Shown piece by piece: positions 22,366 to 30,230 of a stretch of DNA of 51,241 bases (its first letter is position 1; each line of letters opens with the position of its first letter). Source of the stretch: Butyrivibrio sp. INlla16 (GTDB lineage: Bacteria > Bacillota > Clostridia > Lachnospirales > Lachnospiraceae); NCBI RefSeq assembly GCF_900104155.1, contig NZ_FMYB01000032.1:1-51241 (forward strand), given 5' to 3'. A program made the translations under genes and the position numbers. The notes under the pieces are model-generated. The model made no database searches. It saw only the letters and a program-made list of their open reading frames with translations, and was not told the DNA's origin.

Positions 22366-23070
22366 ATGTTTAAGTTTTTTGATAAGTTCGGAAATGTCCT
22401 TTTTCGTACGCTGCAATCACTTGCTACGCTAATAGTGCTTCTTGGTGGCACAGCGATGGGTTTTTTCCTGGCTATATTTTTGTGTATGGGAATTGAAGAA
22501 TTAACCGGCTCAAAGCTCCTGACAGATATTGCACTTTGGATTCTTTTACCCATATGTTCAATTGCACCAACTTATTTAATTTATTACAAAGGCAGGCTCC
22601 CTCGCAAAAAAAGAACTTCAAATAATGATCGTCGTTATCCGCGTTCATATAATGCATATAGTGTGGAAAAATATGGAGAGTTTCCGCATTTCGGAAAGGT
22701 TCTTGGAACTCCAAAGGTGAAAGATATTGTAAAAAATGATTCTTTTCACCAATATGTTTTCAAGGATGGAAAAAAGGCAGCTCATATTTTTGTTAGCAGC
22801 ACCGACAAGTGGGTGCGTATTCTTGACGGATATCTTCCTATAGATCTGATTTGCGGATATAGCAAAAACAATAATAAACTATATACTATCGATGGTGTAA
22901 CCATTAAACTTCCGATGGCTGCAAGGCTTCCGTTCGTTTATAGTGAATTGGAGAAGTTCTTTAAAGAACGAGGAGCATACCATGAAGATATGCCTGACGG
23001 AGCAGAAAAAGAGTATAGAAATTCTCTTTATTTAGGAAGGAAATTTTACACACAGCTTATCCGAGCTTAA
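22366..23070 (+). CDS. Membrane protein, probable N-terminal part of a frameshifted gene
   Basis: This frame (234 residues) has two transmembrane segments (about 14-40 and 54-70), a basic loop and a soluble domain (YGEFPHFGKVLGTP, KWVRILDGYLPIDLICGYSK). I recognise no family. Its end appears artificial. Near 23059, removing one base makes the frame continue as FYTQLSELNWARLRYLWEKN into the next frame, which has no credible start of its own. The two frames are probably one gene of about 455 codons. A well-placed ATG but only a weak GAAGG ribosome binding site precede it. Confidence 0.7.
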   Translation: MFKFFDKFGNVLFRTLQSLATLIVLLGGTAMGFFLAIFLCMGIEELTGSKLLTDIALWILLPICSIAPTYLIYYKGRLPRKKRTSNNDRRYPRSYNAYSVEKYGEFPHFGKVLGTPKVKDIVKNDSFHQYVFKDGKKAAHIFVSSTDKWVRILDGYLPIDLICGYSKNNNKLYTIDGVTIKLPMAARLPFVYSELEKFFKERGAYHEDMPDGAEKEYRNSLYLGRKFYTQLIRA

Positions 23071-23089
23071 TTGGGCACGCCTTAGATAT

Positions 23090-23734
23090 TTGTGGGAAAA
23101 GAACATATTAAATAATAGCAGCAACTACGCAGATAAGATTGTGACACCAAACTATGTACCGGTTCTTGATGATGGAAGCATCAACAAGGAGATTTTTGAA
23201 AGAGTTCTTTCCAAGAAGGAGATCAACAGGACCTATGAACTTTTAAAACGTGGACAGGTTGCTATATCAGAGTATCTTGATTTTAAGAGTTATAAAAATG
23301 AGTTTAGCGTTTGTAATGGAATAGAGCTTCTCAGGGCCTTAGGCCATCCCAAAAACTTGGAAGGGATAGACTTTTTGTTTGATTGCCTTTGCGACGTAGA
23401 TGAAGCATTTTTCCTAATGGCTGTGGATCTCCTAAAGACATATCCAAGAGCTGACCGCGAAGAGAAGATTGAGGAGAATGCAAAACTTGCTTTTGAAACA
23501 GGTGATGTTCTAAAGCTTGCCGGTGTGCTGTATCTGTCAAAACAATTGGACTATGATTGTAAATATATAAAGCAGATCCGGGAAGAACAGGCAGAAAACG
23601 CATCAGTGGAAGAAGCAACGAAGAAGGCTGACGATGCTGTAAAGAAGTTCGAACTTGACGAACAGGCCCTCTTTGGCAGCGGTGAAGTGCAGGAGTTTAA
23701 TCCAACAGGAGTTGCATACCAGGAACAGGAATAA
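23090..23734 (+). CDS. Probable C-terminal part of the frameshifted gene
   Basis: This frame (214 residues from a TTG at 23090) has no Shine-Dalgarno sequence and no ATG before the middle of the protein, but the frame is open upstream to 23036 as SLSELNWARLRYLWEKN. This argues that it is normally translated from the upstream frame and is separated by a one-base indel near 23059. The sequence is acidic and helical (ELLKRGQVAISEYLDFKSYK) and ends FNPTGVAYQEQE. No family is recognised. The DnaJ-like gene follows after 30 nt. Confidence 0.6.
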   Translation: MWEKNILNNSSNYADKIVTPNYVPVLDDGSINKEIFERVLSKKEINRTYELLKRGQVAISEYLDFKSYKNEFSVCNGIELLRALGHPKNLEGIDFLFDCLCDVDEAFFLMAVDLLKTYPRADREEKIEENAKLAFETGDVLKLAGVLYLSKQLDYDCKYIKQIREEQAENASVEEATKKADDAVKKFELDEQALFGSGEVQEFNPTGVAYQEQE

Positions 23735-23764
23735 CTTTTATCCCGGCAAAGGAGATATCCGTAT

Positions 23765-24652
23765 ATGACTCTGAAAGAAGCGTACAAGATCCTTGGAGCA
23801 TCAAAAACTGATGATGACAATGAGATAAAGGCAAAATACAAAAGGCTGCTGTTTTTATATCACCCGGATTCTGCTCCCGGTAAAGAGAGAAATCCGGAGG
23901 ATGATGAGAAGATACGGCAGGTCATAGAGGCTTATAGGAAGATCAGGGAATCCGAGGGCGAAACCTTTATTGAAAAATATGAGTTTTCCTGGGACGCTTT
24001 TGAGAACAGCAAGGCGTTCTCTGAGCGGAACATTTATGTACAGTTCAGGATATACGATGAGGCGCTGCCGTTGTCCAAGATGGCAAGGGGCAGGTTTATA
24101 TGGGATCCGGATATGGAGGAGTTTTCGCTGTTTTCAAAAAGTGTTCTGGAATCCTGCAAGGAAGTCATGACAGAATATCAGGTTATGCCTGATCCGGAAA
24201 GGGTGAAAAACATATTTCATCTGATGATGCAGGAATACGTGCTTCCTGCAGATGCTGCGAGGAAAATCGGAAATAAGCTTCGTGACGATGGCGAAAGGGA
24301 AGTTTTTCAATTCACAGGTTTTATTAGTGACGAAGCTTCTAATAGCCGAGCAGCCGCAGTCAATACAGACACACCGCTTAACATCTATCTAAGGGAAGAC
24401 AGGGCTGTGGCGGAGGAGATGGTTTCGGGAAGGATTCTTGGGAATGTCTCTTTTGATGAGGATGCGTTATACTATGTTATACTGCCGTTGCTTGAGGATC
24501 CGGAGATAGAAGTGAGCGCTGCGATAACCGGGATTGATAAGATTAGACGCGGCAAGACGCGGATTCATGTTGCGATCGCGCTGGCTATTCCGCGGGGGCT
24601 TACTGATAAGCCGGTCGTCAATGGCGAACTGATCAAAGGGTTACTGAAGTAA
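23765..24652 (+). CDS. DnaJ-domain protein
   Basis: This 295-residue protein starts with a J domain (about 1-65): LKEAYKILGASKTDDDNEIK, with the HPD motif in LFLYHPDSAPG that activates Hsp70 ATPase. There is no Gly/Phe region or zinc-binding domain, so it is a type III J-protein rather than DnaJ itself. The remaining 230 residues form a domain I cannot name (WDPDMEEFSLFSKSVLESCK; YYVILPLLEDPEIEVSAAIT). It lies in a run with the split membrane protein and the DUF4003 gene, suggesting a common stress or envelope role. Confidence 0.85.
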   Translation: MTLKEAYKILGASKTDDDNEIKAKYKRLLFLYHPDSAPGKERNPEDDEKIRQVIEAYRKIRESEGETFIEKYEFSWDAFENSKAFSERNIYVQFRIYDEALPLSKMARGRFIWDPDMEEFSLFSKSVLESCKEVMTEYQVMPDPERVKNIFHLMMQEYVLPADAARKIGNKLRDDGEREVFQFTGFISDEASNSRAAAVNTDTPLNIYLREDRAVAEEMVSGRILGNVSFDEDALYYVILPLLEDPEIEVSAAITGIDKIRRGKTRIHVAIALAIPRGLTDKPVVNGELIKGLLK

Positions 24653-24695
24653 TAGATGGAAGAAGATTTAATGAGACAGAAACGGAGGAGACAGG

Positions 24696-25694
24696 ATGAA
24701 AAATACAGTTCAGAAAAGATGTGAATTACTGGTTGAAAACAGGAATCTTATTCAAGAGGGATTTATGCTTGAGAACAGTCTGTTGAAGGCTGTTGCCGCA
24801 GCGGCTTTTGCTGAAAAGGAAAAGACGGTGGACGTGGATTATCTGAAGGAGTGCAGAAGCATTTTGAGGGATAAACAGGGTGCGCTATCAAGTTTCCGCG
24901 GGAATAATGAGCTTATCGTATCAACAAAAATGGCTCTTGGCAGCGATCCCGAGAAATACATTGATGAGGTGATCGAAGTATATAAAAAGTTCCAGAAGGG
25001 GAAATGTTTTGGATCAACATTCAGGGTACTTGCCGCTATGTCGATCTGTGATGCAGGCAAGTTCTCAGAGGCAGATGCCATTATTGAAAAAACAAATAAC
25101 CTTTTGGAGGGCATGAGGAAAAAGCATCCTTTCATTGCTACTGATGAAGATACAAGTTTTGCAGTGCTTCTCGCCATGACAGAAAAGAGCGTGGAAGAAA
25201 TTCTTACAGAGCTTGAGGAGGCTTTCGGCTATATAAAGAAGAGCTTCTCTTTTCATGATAATGCCGCTTATTCACTTACTCAGGTGCTCACGATTTTTGA
25301 TGGCAGCTACGAGGATAAGAGGGACAAGGTCCTTGAAATTTATAATGCCTTTAAGGCAGCAGGCTTAAAGTATGGAAAAGAATATGAGCTTGCGTCCCTG
25401 GGAACTCTGATCAACATAAACTTAAGTACCGGTGAACTGGTATCTGAGGTGGCGGAAGCTGCGAAATTCTTTGACGGCAAAAAGGGCTTTGGTATGCTCG
25501 ATATGAACAAGCAGACAAAGCTTATGCTTGGTGCCATGGTGGTGTCCGGTGCATATTCTGAGAAGAGCACTGTTACAGATGCTTCTGTAACGAGTGGTGC
25601 GATTTCAATGATAATTGCAGAACAGACAGCAATGCTTGTTGCGATAATGATCGCATCATCATCTGCAGCAGCGTCATCATCTTCTTCAAACTAA
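24696..25694 (+). CDS. DUF4003-family protein
   Basis: This 332-residue protein matches what I remember of DUF4003, a helical cytosolic family of unknown function in Firmicutes. Characteristic are RCELLVENRNLIQEGFMLEN at the start, LVSTKMALGSDPEKYIDEVIEVY-like helices in the middle and AILMLGAMVVSGAY-like sequence near the end. The C-terminal 30 residues are a hydrophobic stretch followed by an Ala/Ser-rich tail (SSSAAASSSSS), usual in this family. RBS CGGAGGAGA precedes the ATG. It is 43 nt after the DnaJ-like gene and probably co-transcribed. Confidence 0.78.
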   Translation: MKNTVQKRCELLVENRNLIQEGFMLENSLLKAVAAAAFAEKEKTVDVDYLKECRSILRDKQGALSSFRGNNELIVSTKMALGSDPEKYIDEVIEVYKKFQKGKCFGSTFRVLAAMSICDAGKFSEADAIIEKTNNLLEGMRKKHPFIATDEDTSFAVLLAMTEKSVEEILTELEEAFGYIKKSFSFHDNAAYSLTQVLTIFDGSYEDKRDKVLEIYNAFKAAGLKYGKEYELASLGTLININLSTGELVSEVAEAAKFFDGKKGFGMLDMNKQTKLMLGAMVVSGAYSEKSTVTDASVTSGAISMIIAEQTAMLVAIMIASSSAAASSSSSN

Positions 25695-25707
25695 ATGGGG
25701 TAGAGAA

Positions 25708-25941
25708 ATGAGTTCAATTTTAATTAAGGATACAACAAGAGAAGAAAGGGAGCGGATCGTTGCCGAGTCTATCGGCAACGTGAATGGCTCCTGCGATGGC
25801 TGCAGCGCCGGGCTCATAGAGATGTACCAGCCATATATAGACGGAGTAAAAGAAATCCGTGAGATAAACATGGAATTCAGGGCACATTATGAGTCAGGCA
25901 TTGATGGGCCTGAAAAAGCGGATTGCGGATATAAAATGTGA
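25708..25941 (+). CDS. Small CxxC-containing protein
   Basis: This 77-residue protein reads MSSILIKDTTREERERIVAE and contains CDGCSAG (about 29-35) and one more cysteine near the C-terminus. I recall similar short proteins in other Clostridia but no function is known. The CxxC could bind metal or be redox-active. It lies 13 nt after the DUF4003 gene with RBS GGGGTAGAG, so it is the last gene of the DnaJ/DUF4003 cluster; a terminator follows at 25999. Confidence 0.72.
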   Translation: MSSILIKDTTREERERIVAESIGNVNGSCDGCSAGLIEMYQPYIDGVKEIREINMEFRAHYESGIDGPEKADCGYKM

Positions 25942-25998
25942 TTATTCTTTATCAGTAAAACTAAGAATATAAAAATCAAATAAGTATTATTATATGTG

Positions 25999-26036
25999 AT
26001 TCCCGGATACAACAAAGTATCAGGGAATTTTATTTT
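25999..26036 (+). terminator. Rho-independent terminator
   Basis: ATTCCCGGATAC and GTATCAGGGAAT form a 12-bp stem with one mismatch and a 6-nt loop, followed by TTTATTTT. It ends the cluster that begins at 22366. Confidence 0.88.
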
Positions 26037-26123
26037 CCCTGCAACATTTTTCCATTCCCGTCTGTATATAAAGCAGAAGATCAAAAATGAAATTGCTGGA
26101 TTTGCAGCGGGAGGAAAAAAGTT

Positions 26124-26816
26124 ATGAAGGAATACAGATTTTTCAAATTCAAAAGATATATTGCAGCTATGCTGTTTTTGGTTATGGCGTTTGGGTTTGC
26201 TGCATCGGCGGGAGCAGATTTCTCGATTACGGCTAAGGCTGCTTCAAAAAAGAAGTATTGCAGTCAGGTTATAGATGGAAATGTGAAGGTCCTTTTTATA
26301 GGTGATTCGAGAACCGTAGATATGTTCAGTGCCAAGAGGCATGAGATTAAAGGTGAGGTGCACAACAACATCACCGTATATGCCAAAGACGGTGCGGGCT
26401 ACGGGTATATGAGGAAGACTTTAAAGAAGGTGAATCTGAGCGATTACGATTTGGTCGTATCCTGGATGGGCGCGAATGATCGCGGTAATTTCAAGAAGTA
26501 CTCTTCATATTACAAAAAGCTGAACAAGAAAAAGGGTGTGAATCTTGTTCTGTGTACGATTGGTTACTCGGATGATCGAAAGCTCGGAGATATCGGCGAT
26601 ATCCTTTATTACAACAACGGCATTATGCAAAGCTACAATAAAGAGCTGACAAGATGGGCAAAAAAGAATCATGTGCAAACCATCGATTTGTATTCTTATA
26701 CCAAGAATCACATAAGAGCAAGGGACAATAACGGTGTTCACTATGTTCCGAATCCGACGGTTGATCTTTGGAATTACACAGTTAAGCAGATTAACAAGAA
26801 GGTTGAAAACAGATAA
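26124..26816 (+). CDS. Secreted SGNH/GDSL-family hydrolase
   Basis: This 230-residue protein has a signal peptide (IAAMLFLVMAFGFAASAGA, cleavage near residue 43 at AKAASKKK) and a SGNH domain. Block I is VLFIGDSRTVDM with the nucleophile Ser, block III is MGANDRGN with the oxyanion Asn, and block V is NNGVHYVP with the catalytic His. The mature protein is strongly lysine-rich, as in extracellular esterases that act on wall polymers. Family members deacylate polysaccharides or lipids. It has RBS GGGAGGA and stands alone upstream of the fucosidase. Confidence 0.85.
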   Translation: MKEYRFFKFKRYIAAMLFLVMAFGFAASAGADFSITAKAASKKKYCSQVIDGNVKVLFIGDSRTVDMFSAKRHEIKGEVHNNITVYAKDGAGYGYMRKTLKKVNLSDYDLVVSWMGANDRGNFKKYSSYYKKLNKKKGVNLVLCTIGYSDDRKLGDIGDILYYNNGIMQSYNKELTRWAKKNHVQTIDLYSYTKNHIRARDNNGVHYVPNPTVDLWNYTVKQINKKVENR

Positions 26817-26855
26817 TTTTATATTGAAAAACAGCTATCCCATTAGCATTCCCGT

Positions 26856-26864
26856 TGATATAAT
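26856..26864 (+). promoter_or_regulatory. Extended -10 promoter of the GH95 gene
   Basis: TGA-TATAAT is a perfect -10 hexamer with the upstream TG of an extended -10, 80 bp before the chosen start at 26944. A convincing -35 is not visible, which such promoters do not require. Confidence 0.45.
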
Positions 26865-26943
26865 CTAAGGGTATGTTAATGGTATTTCTTTTTATTGAAT
26901 GGAAAATTTTTCCTTAAAATATGACTGCGGAAGAGAAGAGCTT

Positions 26944-29331
26944 ATGAATGAAAAGATGAGTTTATGGTATGAACAGCCCGCAACTAAGTGGGAAGAAGCC
27001 CTCCCTGTGGGAAATGGAAGAATGGGGGCGATGATTAGAGGCGGCGCAGAGCAGGAGATAATTCACCTGAACGAGGACAGTATCTGGAGCGGCGGCCCTG
27101 CAAACAGAATCAACAAGGATGCCTTGAAGTATCTGGGAGAAATCAGGAAGCTTATCAGAGAGGGCAGGATTCCAGAAGCGGAGAAGTTATCTCTTATGGC
27201 GCTTTCAGGTACGCCCAATTCGGAGCGTTCCTATGAGCCCGCGGGCGAGGTCATAATTAATTTCGAGAAGAGTTCTGATTATAAAAATTTCAGGCGAGAG
27301 CTTGATCTTGAAACCGGCATCACATCGGTTTCCTACGAGAGTGGCGCATCAGTTTTGGGTGAGAACGGCGCTAAGTTTACCAGGCAGTTCATAGCGTCTT
27401 TCCCTGATAAGATCATGTGCTATCATCTTGAAACCGATGAGGGAAAGCTCAGTTTTACCTGCAGGCTCGACAGGTGTAACCACAGGCTGGACAGAGTCTG
27501 GGGAAACGGGGATGAGATAGGATTCGAGGTGGTTACAGGCACTGGAATCCCTTTTGCTGTGCGGCTTAAGGCCAGAGTGACCGGCGGATCCGTGGATACC
27601 ATAGGTGAGCATCTTGTTGTAAAAGACGCTGCCGAGGCGGATCTGCTTATAGATATTCAAACCGGATTCTATAACGAGGACTGGCTCTCTGCCGGGGAGA
27701 AGAACTTAGAGCTTGTTAGTGGGAAGAGCTGGGATGAACTTAGGGCTGCTCATGTTGCGGATTACAGGGAGAATTTCCTTGGGCTTTCCCTGGAGCTTGG
27801 CTCGGAAAAGGCGAAGGATAAGCGCTCAAAACCAACTGATAAAAGAATTGCCGGATTTCGAACCGGCAAGAAGGACCCCGATTTGTTTGCGCTGTATTTC
27901 CAGTACGGTAGGTATTTGCTTTTTTCATCAAGCAGGGGAGACTGCCTTCCCGCGAATCTTCAGGGGATATGGAACGCGAGCCTTACTCCTCCCTGGGACA
28001 GCAAATTCACGATCAATATCAATACGGAAATGAATTACTGGCTCGCTGAGAGCGGAAATCTGTCGGAGTGCCATTTGCCGTATTTTGGGCTCCTTAGGAG
28101 AGTTTGCGAGAACGGCAGAAAAACTGCAAGGCAGATGTACGACTGCAGCGGCTCGGTTGCACACCATAATACCGATATTTTCGCAGATACGGCGCCGCAG
28201 GATCACTATATCCCGGCAAGTTTCTGGGTTATGGGACTCGCGTGGCTTTCAACTCATATCTGGGAGCATTATGTTTTCACGGGGGATAAGGAATTCCTTG
28301 GTGAAAACCTGGATATCATGGCGGAGTGCGTGAGGTTCTTTGATGACTTTTTGATTGAAAATGAGAAGGGCGAGCTTGTGACGTCGCCTTCGGTTTCACC
28401 TGAAAATGTCTATATTATGAAGGATGGAACGAGAGGGTGCCTCTGCGAAGGCGCGACCATGGATATTGAGATTCTGATGGAGCTTCTCGGGAATTTCCTG
28501 AAGTCCTGTGAGGTGCTGGGAGTAGATTCTGAGGCGGCCGGTCATGGTGACGCGGCTGATTCTAAGACGGCTGGTAATGGTGAAGCGGCTGATTCTGGAG
28601 CACTCGATAGCTGTGAAGCTATAGATTTTAGTGGGGTTGCTGATAGGGCGAGGGTTATCCTTAAGAAGTTGCCTGCGATTAAGATCGGAAAGCACGGACA
28701 GATCCAGGAGTGGATGGAGGATTACGATGAGCAGGAGCCTGGACACAGGCATATCTCCCATCTCTATGGGGTATATCCCGGAACCACGATTTCCTATGAG
28801 AAGACGCCCGAACTTATGAAGGCTGCGAGAGTTACTCTTGAGAGAAGGCTTGCGAATGGCGGTGGTCACACCGGCTGGTCGAGAGCATGGATTATAGGCT
28901 TGTGGACTCACTTCCTGGAGGGAGAGAAGGTATATCAGAATCTGGAGGCCCTTCTTAGTAGGAGCACTTTTGATAATATGATGGACAATCATCCGTTGGG
29001 AGCGGGAGCTGTGTTCCAGATAGACGGTAATCTTGGCGCGTCAGCTGCGATGCTGGAGATGCTTGTGCAGTCAGGTGATGACTATGTAAAGTCAGGCGAT
29101 GACTATGTGAGGTCAGGTAATGGCTATGTGAAACTTCTCCCTGCGCTGCCCAAGGCATTCTCTGAGGGAAGTGTCAGCGGAGTCTGCTTAAGGGGCGGCC
29201 TAATGCTGTCAATGACCTGGAAGAACATGAAGGTTACCTCGTGGGATATAACAAGACGCGACGGCGCACCTTTCCCGGAAGGCGAGATTGTGGTCCTGGT
29301 TAATGGAACTGAGGAACGAGTGAGGGTTTGA
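26944..29331 (+). CDS. GH95 alpha-L-fucosidase, intracellular
   Basis: This protein of about 795 residues shows GH95 family motifs: WYEQPATKWEEALPVGNGRM at the N-terminus, FTININTEMNYW with Asn358 and Asn360 (equivalents of the catalytic-water asparagines of AfcA), SPSVSPENV with Glu487 as the probable general acid, GWSRAWIIGLW, and FQIDGNLGA with Asp694. The family releases terminal alpha-1,2-fucose or, in some members, alpha-L-galactose from plant or host glycans by inversion. No signal peptide is present, so it acts on imported oligosaccharides. It has two low-complexity insertions: an Ala/Asp/Gly-rich stretch near 525-560 and a triplicated SGDDYVK near 706-725. An upstream in-frame ATG at 26899 is possible. 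Confidence 0.9.
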   Translation: MNEKMSLWYEQPATKWEEALPVGNGRMGAMIRGGAEQEIIHLNEDSIWSGGPANRINKDALKYLGEIRKLIREGRIPEAEKLSLMALSGTPNSERSYEPAGEVIINFEKSSDYKNFRRELDLETGITSVSYESGASVLGENGAKFTRQFIASFPDKIMCYHLETDEGKLSFTCRLDRCNHRLDRVWGNGDEIGFEVVTGTGIPFAVRLKARVTGGSVDTIGEHLVVKDAAEADLLIDIQTGFYNEDWLSAGEKNLELVSGKSWDELRAAHVADYRENFLGLSLELGSEKAKDKRSKPTDKRIAGFRTGKKDPDLFALYFQYGRYLLFSSSRGDCLPANLQGIWNASLTPPWDSKFTININTEMNYWLAESGNLSECHLPYFGLLRRVCENGRKTARQMYDCSGSVAHHNTDIFADTAPQDHYIPASFWVMGLAWLSTHIWEHYVFTGDKEFLGENLDIMAECVRFFDDFLIENEKGELVTSPSVSPENVYIMKDGTRGCLCEGATMDIEILMELLGNFLKSCEVLGVDSEAAGHGDAADSKTAGNGEAADSGALDSCEAIDFSGVADRARVILKKLPAIKIGKHGQIQEWMEDYDEQEPGHRHISHLYGVYPGTTISYEKTPELMKAARVTLERRLANGGGHTGWSRAWIIGLWTHFLEGEKVYQNLEALLSRSTFDNMMDNHPLGAGAVFQIDGNLGASAAMLEMLVQSGDDYVKSGDDYVRSGNGYVKLLPALPKAFSEGSVSGVCLRGGLMLSMTWKNMKVTSWDITRRDGAPFPEGEIVVLVNGTEERVRV

Positions 29332-29456
29332 AGTATTCGGTAGTGGGCATAGGTGATGGGATTGGGAACAGGCATAGATGCTGGGAGTGATGATTAGTGA
29401 TGATTACGGTGATGATTAGCTTGGCCTACGAATTCATCTACGTGCGCTTTCGATTT

Positions 29457-29870
29457 TTCTGTGAAAAATGAATAATGGAAGAAAACACAGATGGCATTTA
29501 AGGTTGAATCTGTGCTTTTGAGAATAGTAGTAAGAACACAGATGAAGTACGAGGTATTCATCTGTGAAAATCGTAAAGTTGTTGAAAACACAGATGCCTA
29601 GCCAGACCGAATCTGTGTTTATGAAAAGGAATAGAAAAACACAGATGGAGAGTTTTGTATTTATCTGTGGGAATTGAATAATTGTCCAAAACACAGATGC
29701 CCAACCGGATTGTGTCTGTGTTTTTGAAGAAGATAGGAAAAACACAGACGGAAGGTATAATATCCATCTGTGTAAATTGAATAATGTCCCAAAACACAGA
29801 TGCTCAGCCAAAATGAATCTGTGTTTTTTAAAGAAGATTAGAAAACACAGATCCCTGGATAAAATCAGGG
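29457..29870. repeat. Array 2: eight 36-bp palindrome-ended repeats, 15/16-nt spacers
   Basis: Eight 36-bp units start at 29457, 29508, 29560, 29611, 29663, 29714, 29766 and 29817, each of the form ATCTGTG-22 nt-CACAGAT. Spacers alternate 15,16,15,16,15,16,15 nt. Units alternate between two types (103-bp period). Later odd-numbered ones extend the palindrome to ATCTGTGTTTT/AAAACACAGAT. Even ones have an interior GAATAAT...CC. The unit at 29714 has changed both ends together (GTCTGTG and CACAGAC), keeping complementarity. The array ends in CCCTGGAT-aaa-ATCAGGG (29853-29870). The 29332-30015 gap contains no other gene, only short TGATGATTA-like repeats after the fucosidase and the leader module. 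Confidence 0.92.
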
Positions 29871-29887
29871 CGAAAATGCGGACATAT

Positions 29888-30015
29888 ATTGTGTGATAAT
29901 TGTGTGATATTTCCCGGAGTAGAATGTGATCAGAACATAAGACAGGAGCAGCAAAGGTAGCGAGGCTTTACCGGAGCGAAGGCTCATGTCCTGCGGTTCT
30001 ATTTGAGGGGGAGAT
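29888..30015 (+). repeat. Dispersed leader module, copy 2, before a 52-residue gene
   Basis: This copy matches 14563-14753. It has ATTGTGTGATA twice (29888-29909), a CGGAGTA block, ATCAGAACA, one GGTAGC-gag-GCTTTACC hairpin (near 29956) followed by CGGAGCGAAGG, TCCTGCGGTTC and TTTGAGGGGGAG, which is the ribosome binding site of the small gene at 30016. It starts about 17 bp after array 2. It could be a promoter plus structured 5' leader, or a small mobile unit. Confidence 0.78.
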
Positions 30016-30174
30016 ATGGGAAGAACTCGAAGAGTTGTCGAGCGATCTGGTAACACATTGAATCTCAATGTTTATGTGAGAGAGGGTATGTCCGATGAAG
30101 AGGAGCTGGAAATATTCAAAAAGCTTAATGATGAGCAGGCTGTTAAGGAATATGAAAAATTCCTTTTGGGATAA
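30016..30174 (+). CDS. Small protein of 52 residues
   Basis: An ATG 6-7 nt after a strong RBS (GAGGGGGAG) opens a 52-codon frame: MGRTRRVVERSGNTLNLNVY, then VREGMSDEEELEIFKKL and a C-terminal EKFLLG. The protein has a basic start, a short beta-like stretch and an acidic helix. I recognise no family. The strong RBS, the conserved leader module in front and the following hairpin support it as a real gene. The homologous module at 14563 has lost the gene. Confidence 0.65.
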   Translation: MGRTRRVVERSGNTLNLNVYVREGMSDEEELEIFKKLNDEQAVKEYEKFLLG

Positions 30175-30179
30175 GGATA

Positions 30180-30206
30180 CGGCTTGAATTCTATGAATTA
30201 AAGCCG
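30180..30206. terminator. Hairpin between convergent genes
   Basis: CGGCTT (30180-30185) pairs with AAGCCG (30201-30206), and AATTC/GAATT extend the stem after one mismatch to a TAT loop. It lies between the converging 52-residue gene and the phosphatase gene. No clear T-run follows on either side, so termination is only probable. Confidence 0.5.
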
Positions 30207-30230
30207 CCGCAATATCTTACATTAAGATTA

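Noticed and set aside
29434..29811. Minus-strand ORF of 125 codons through array 2
   Set aside because: Same reason as for array 1: a by-product of the repeat, with no start signals.
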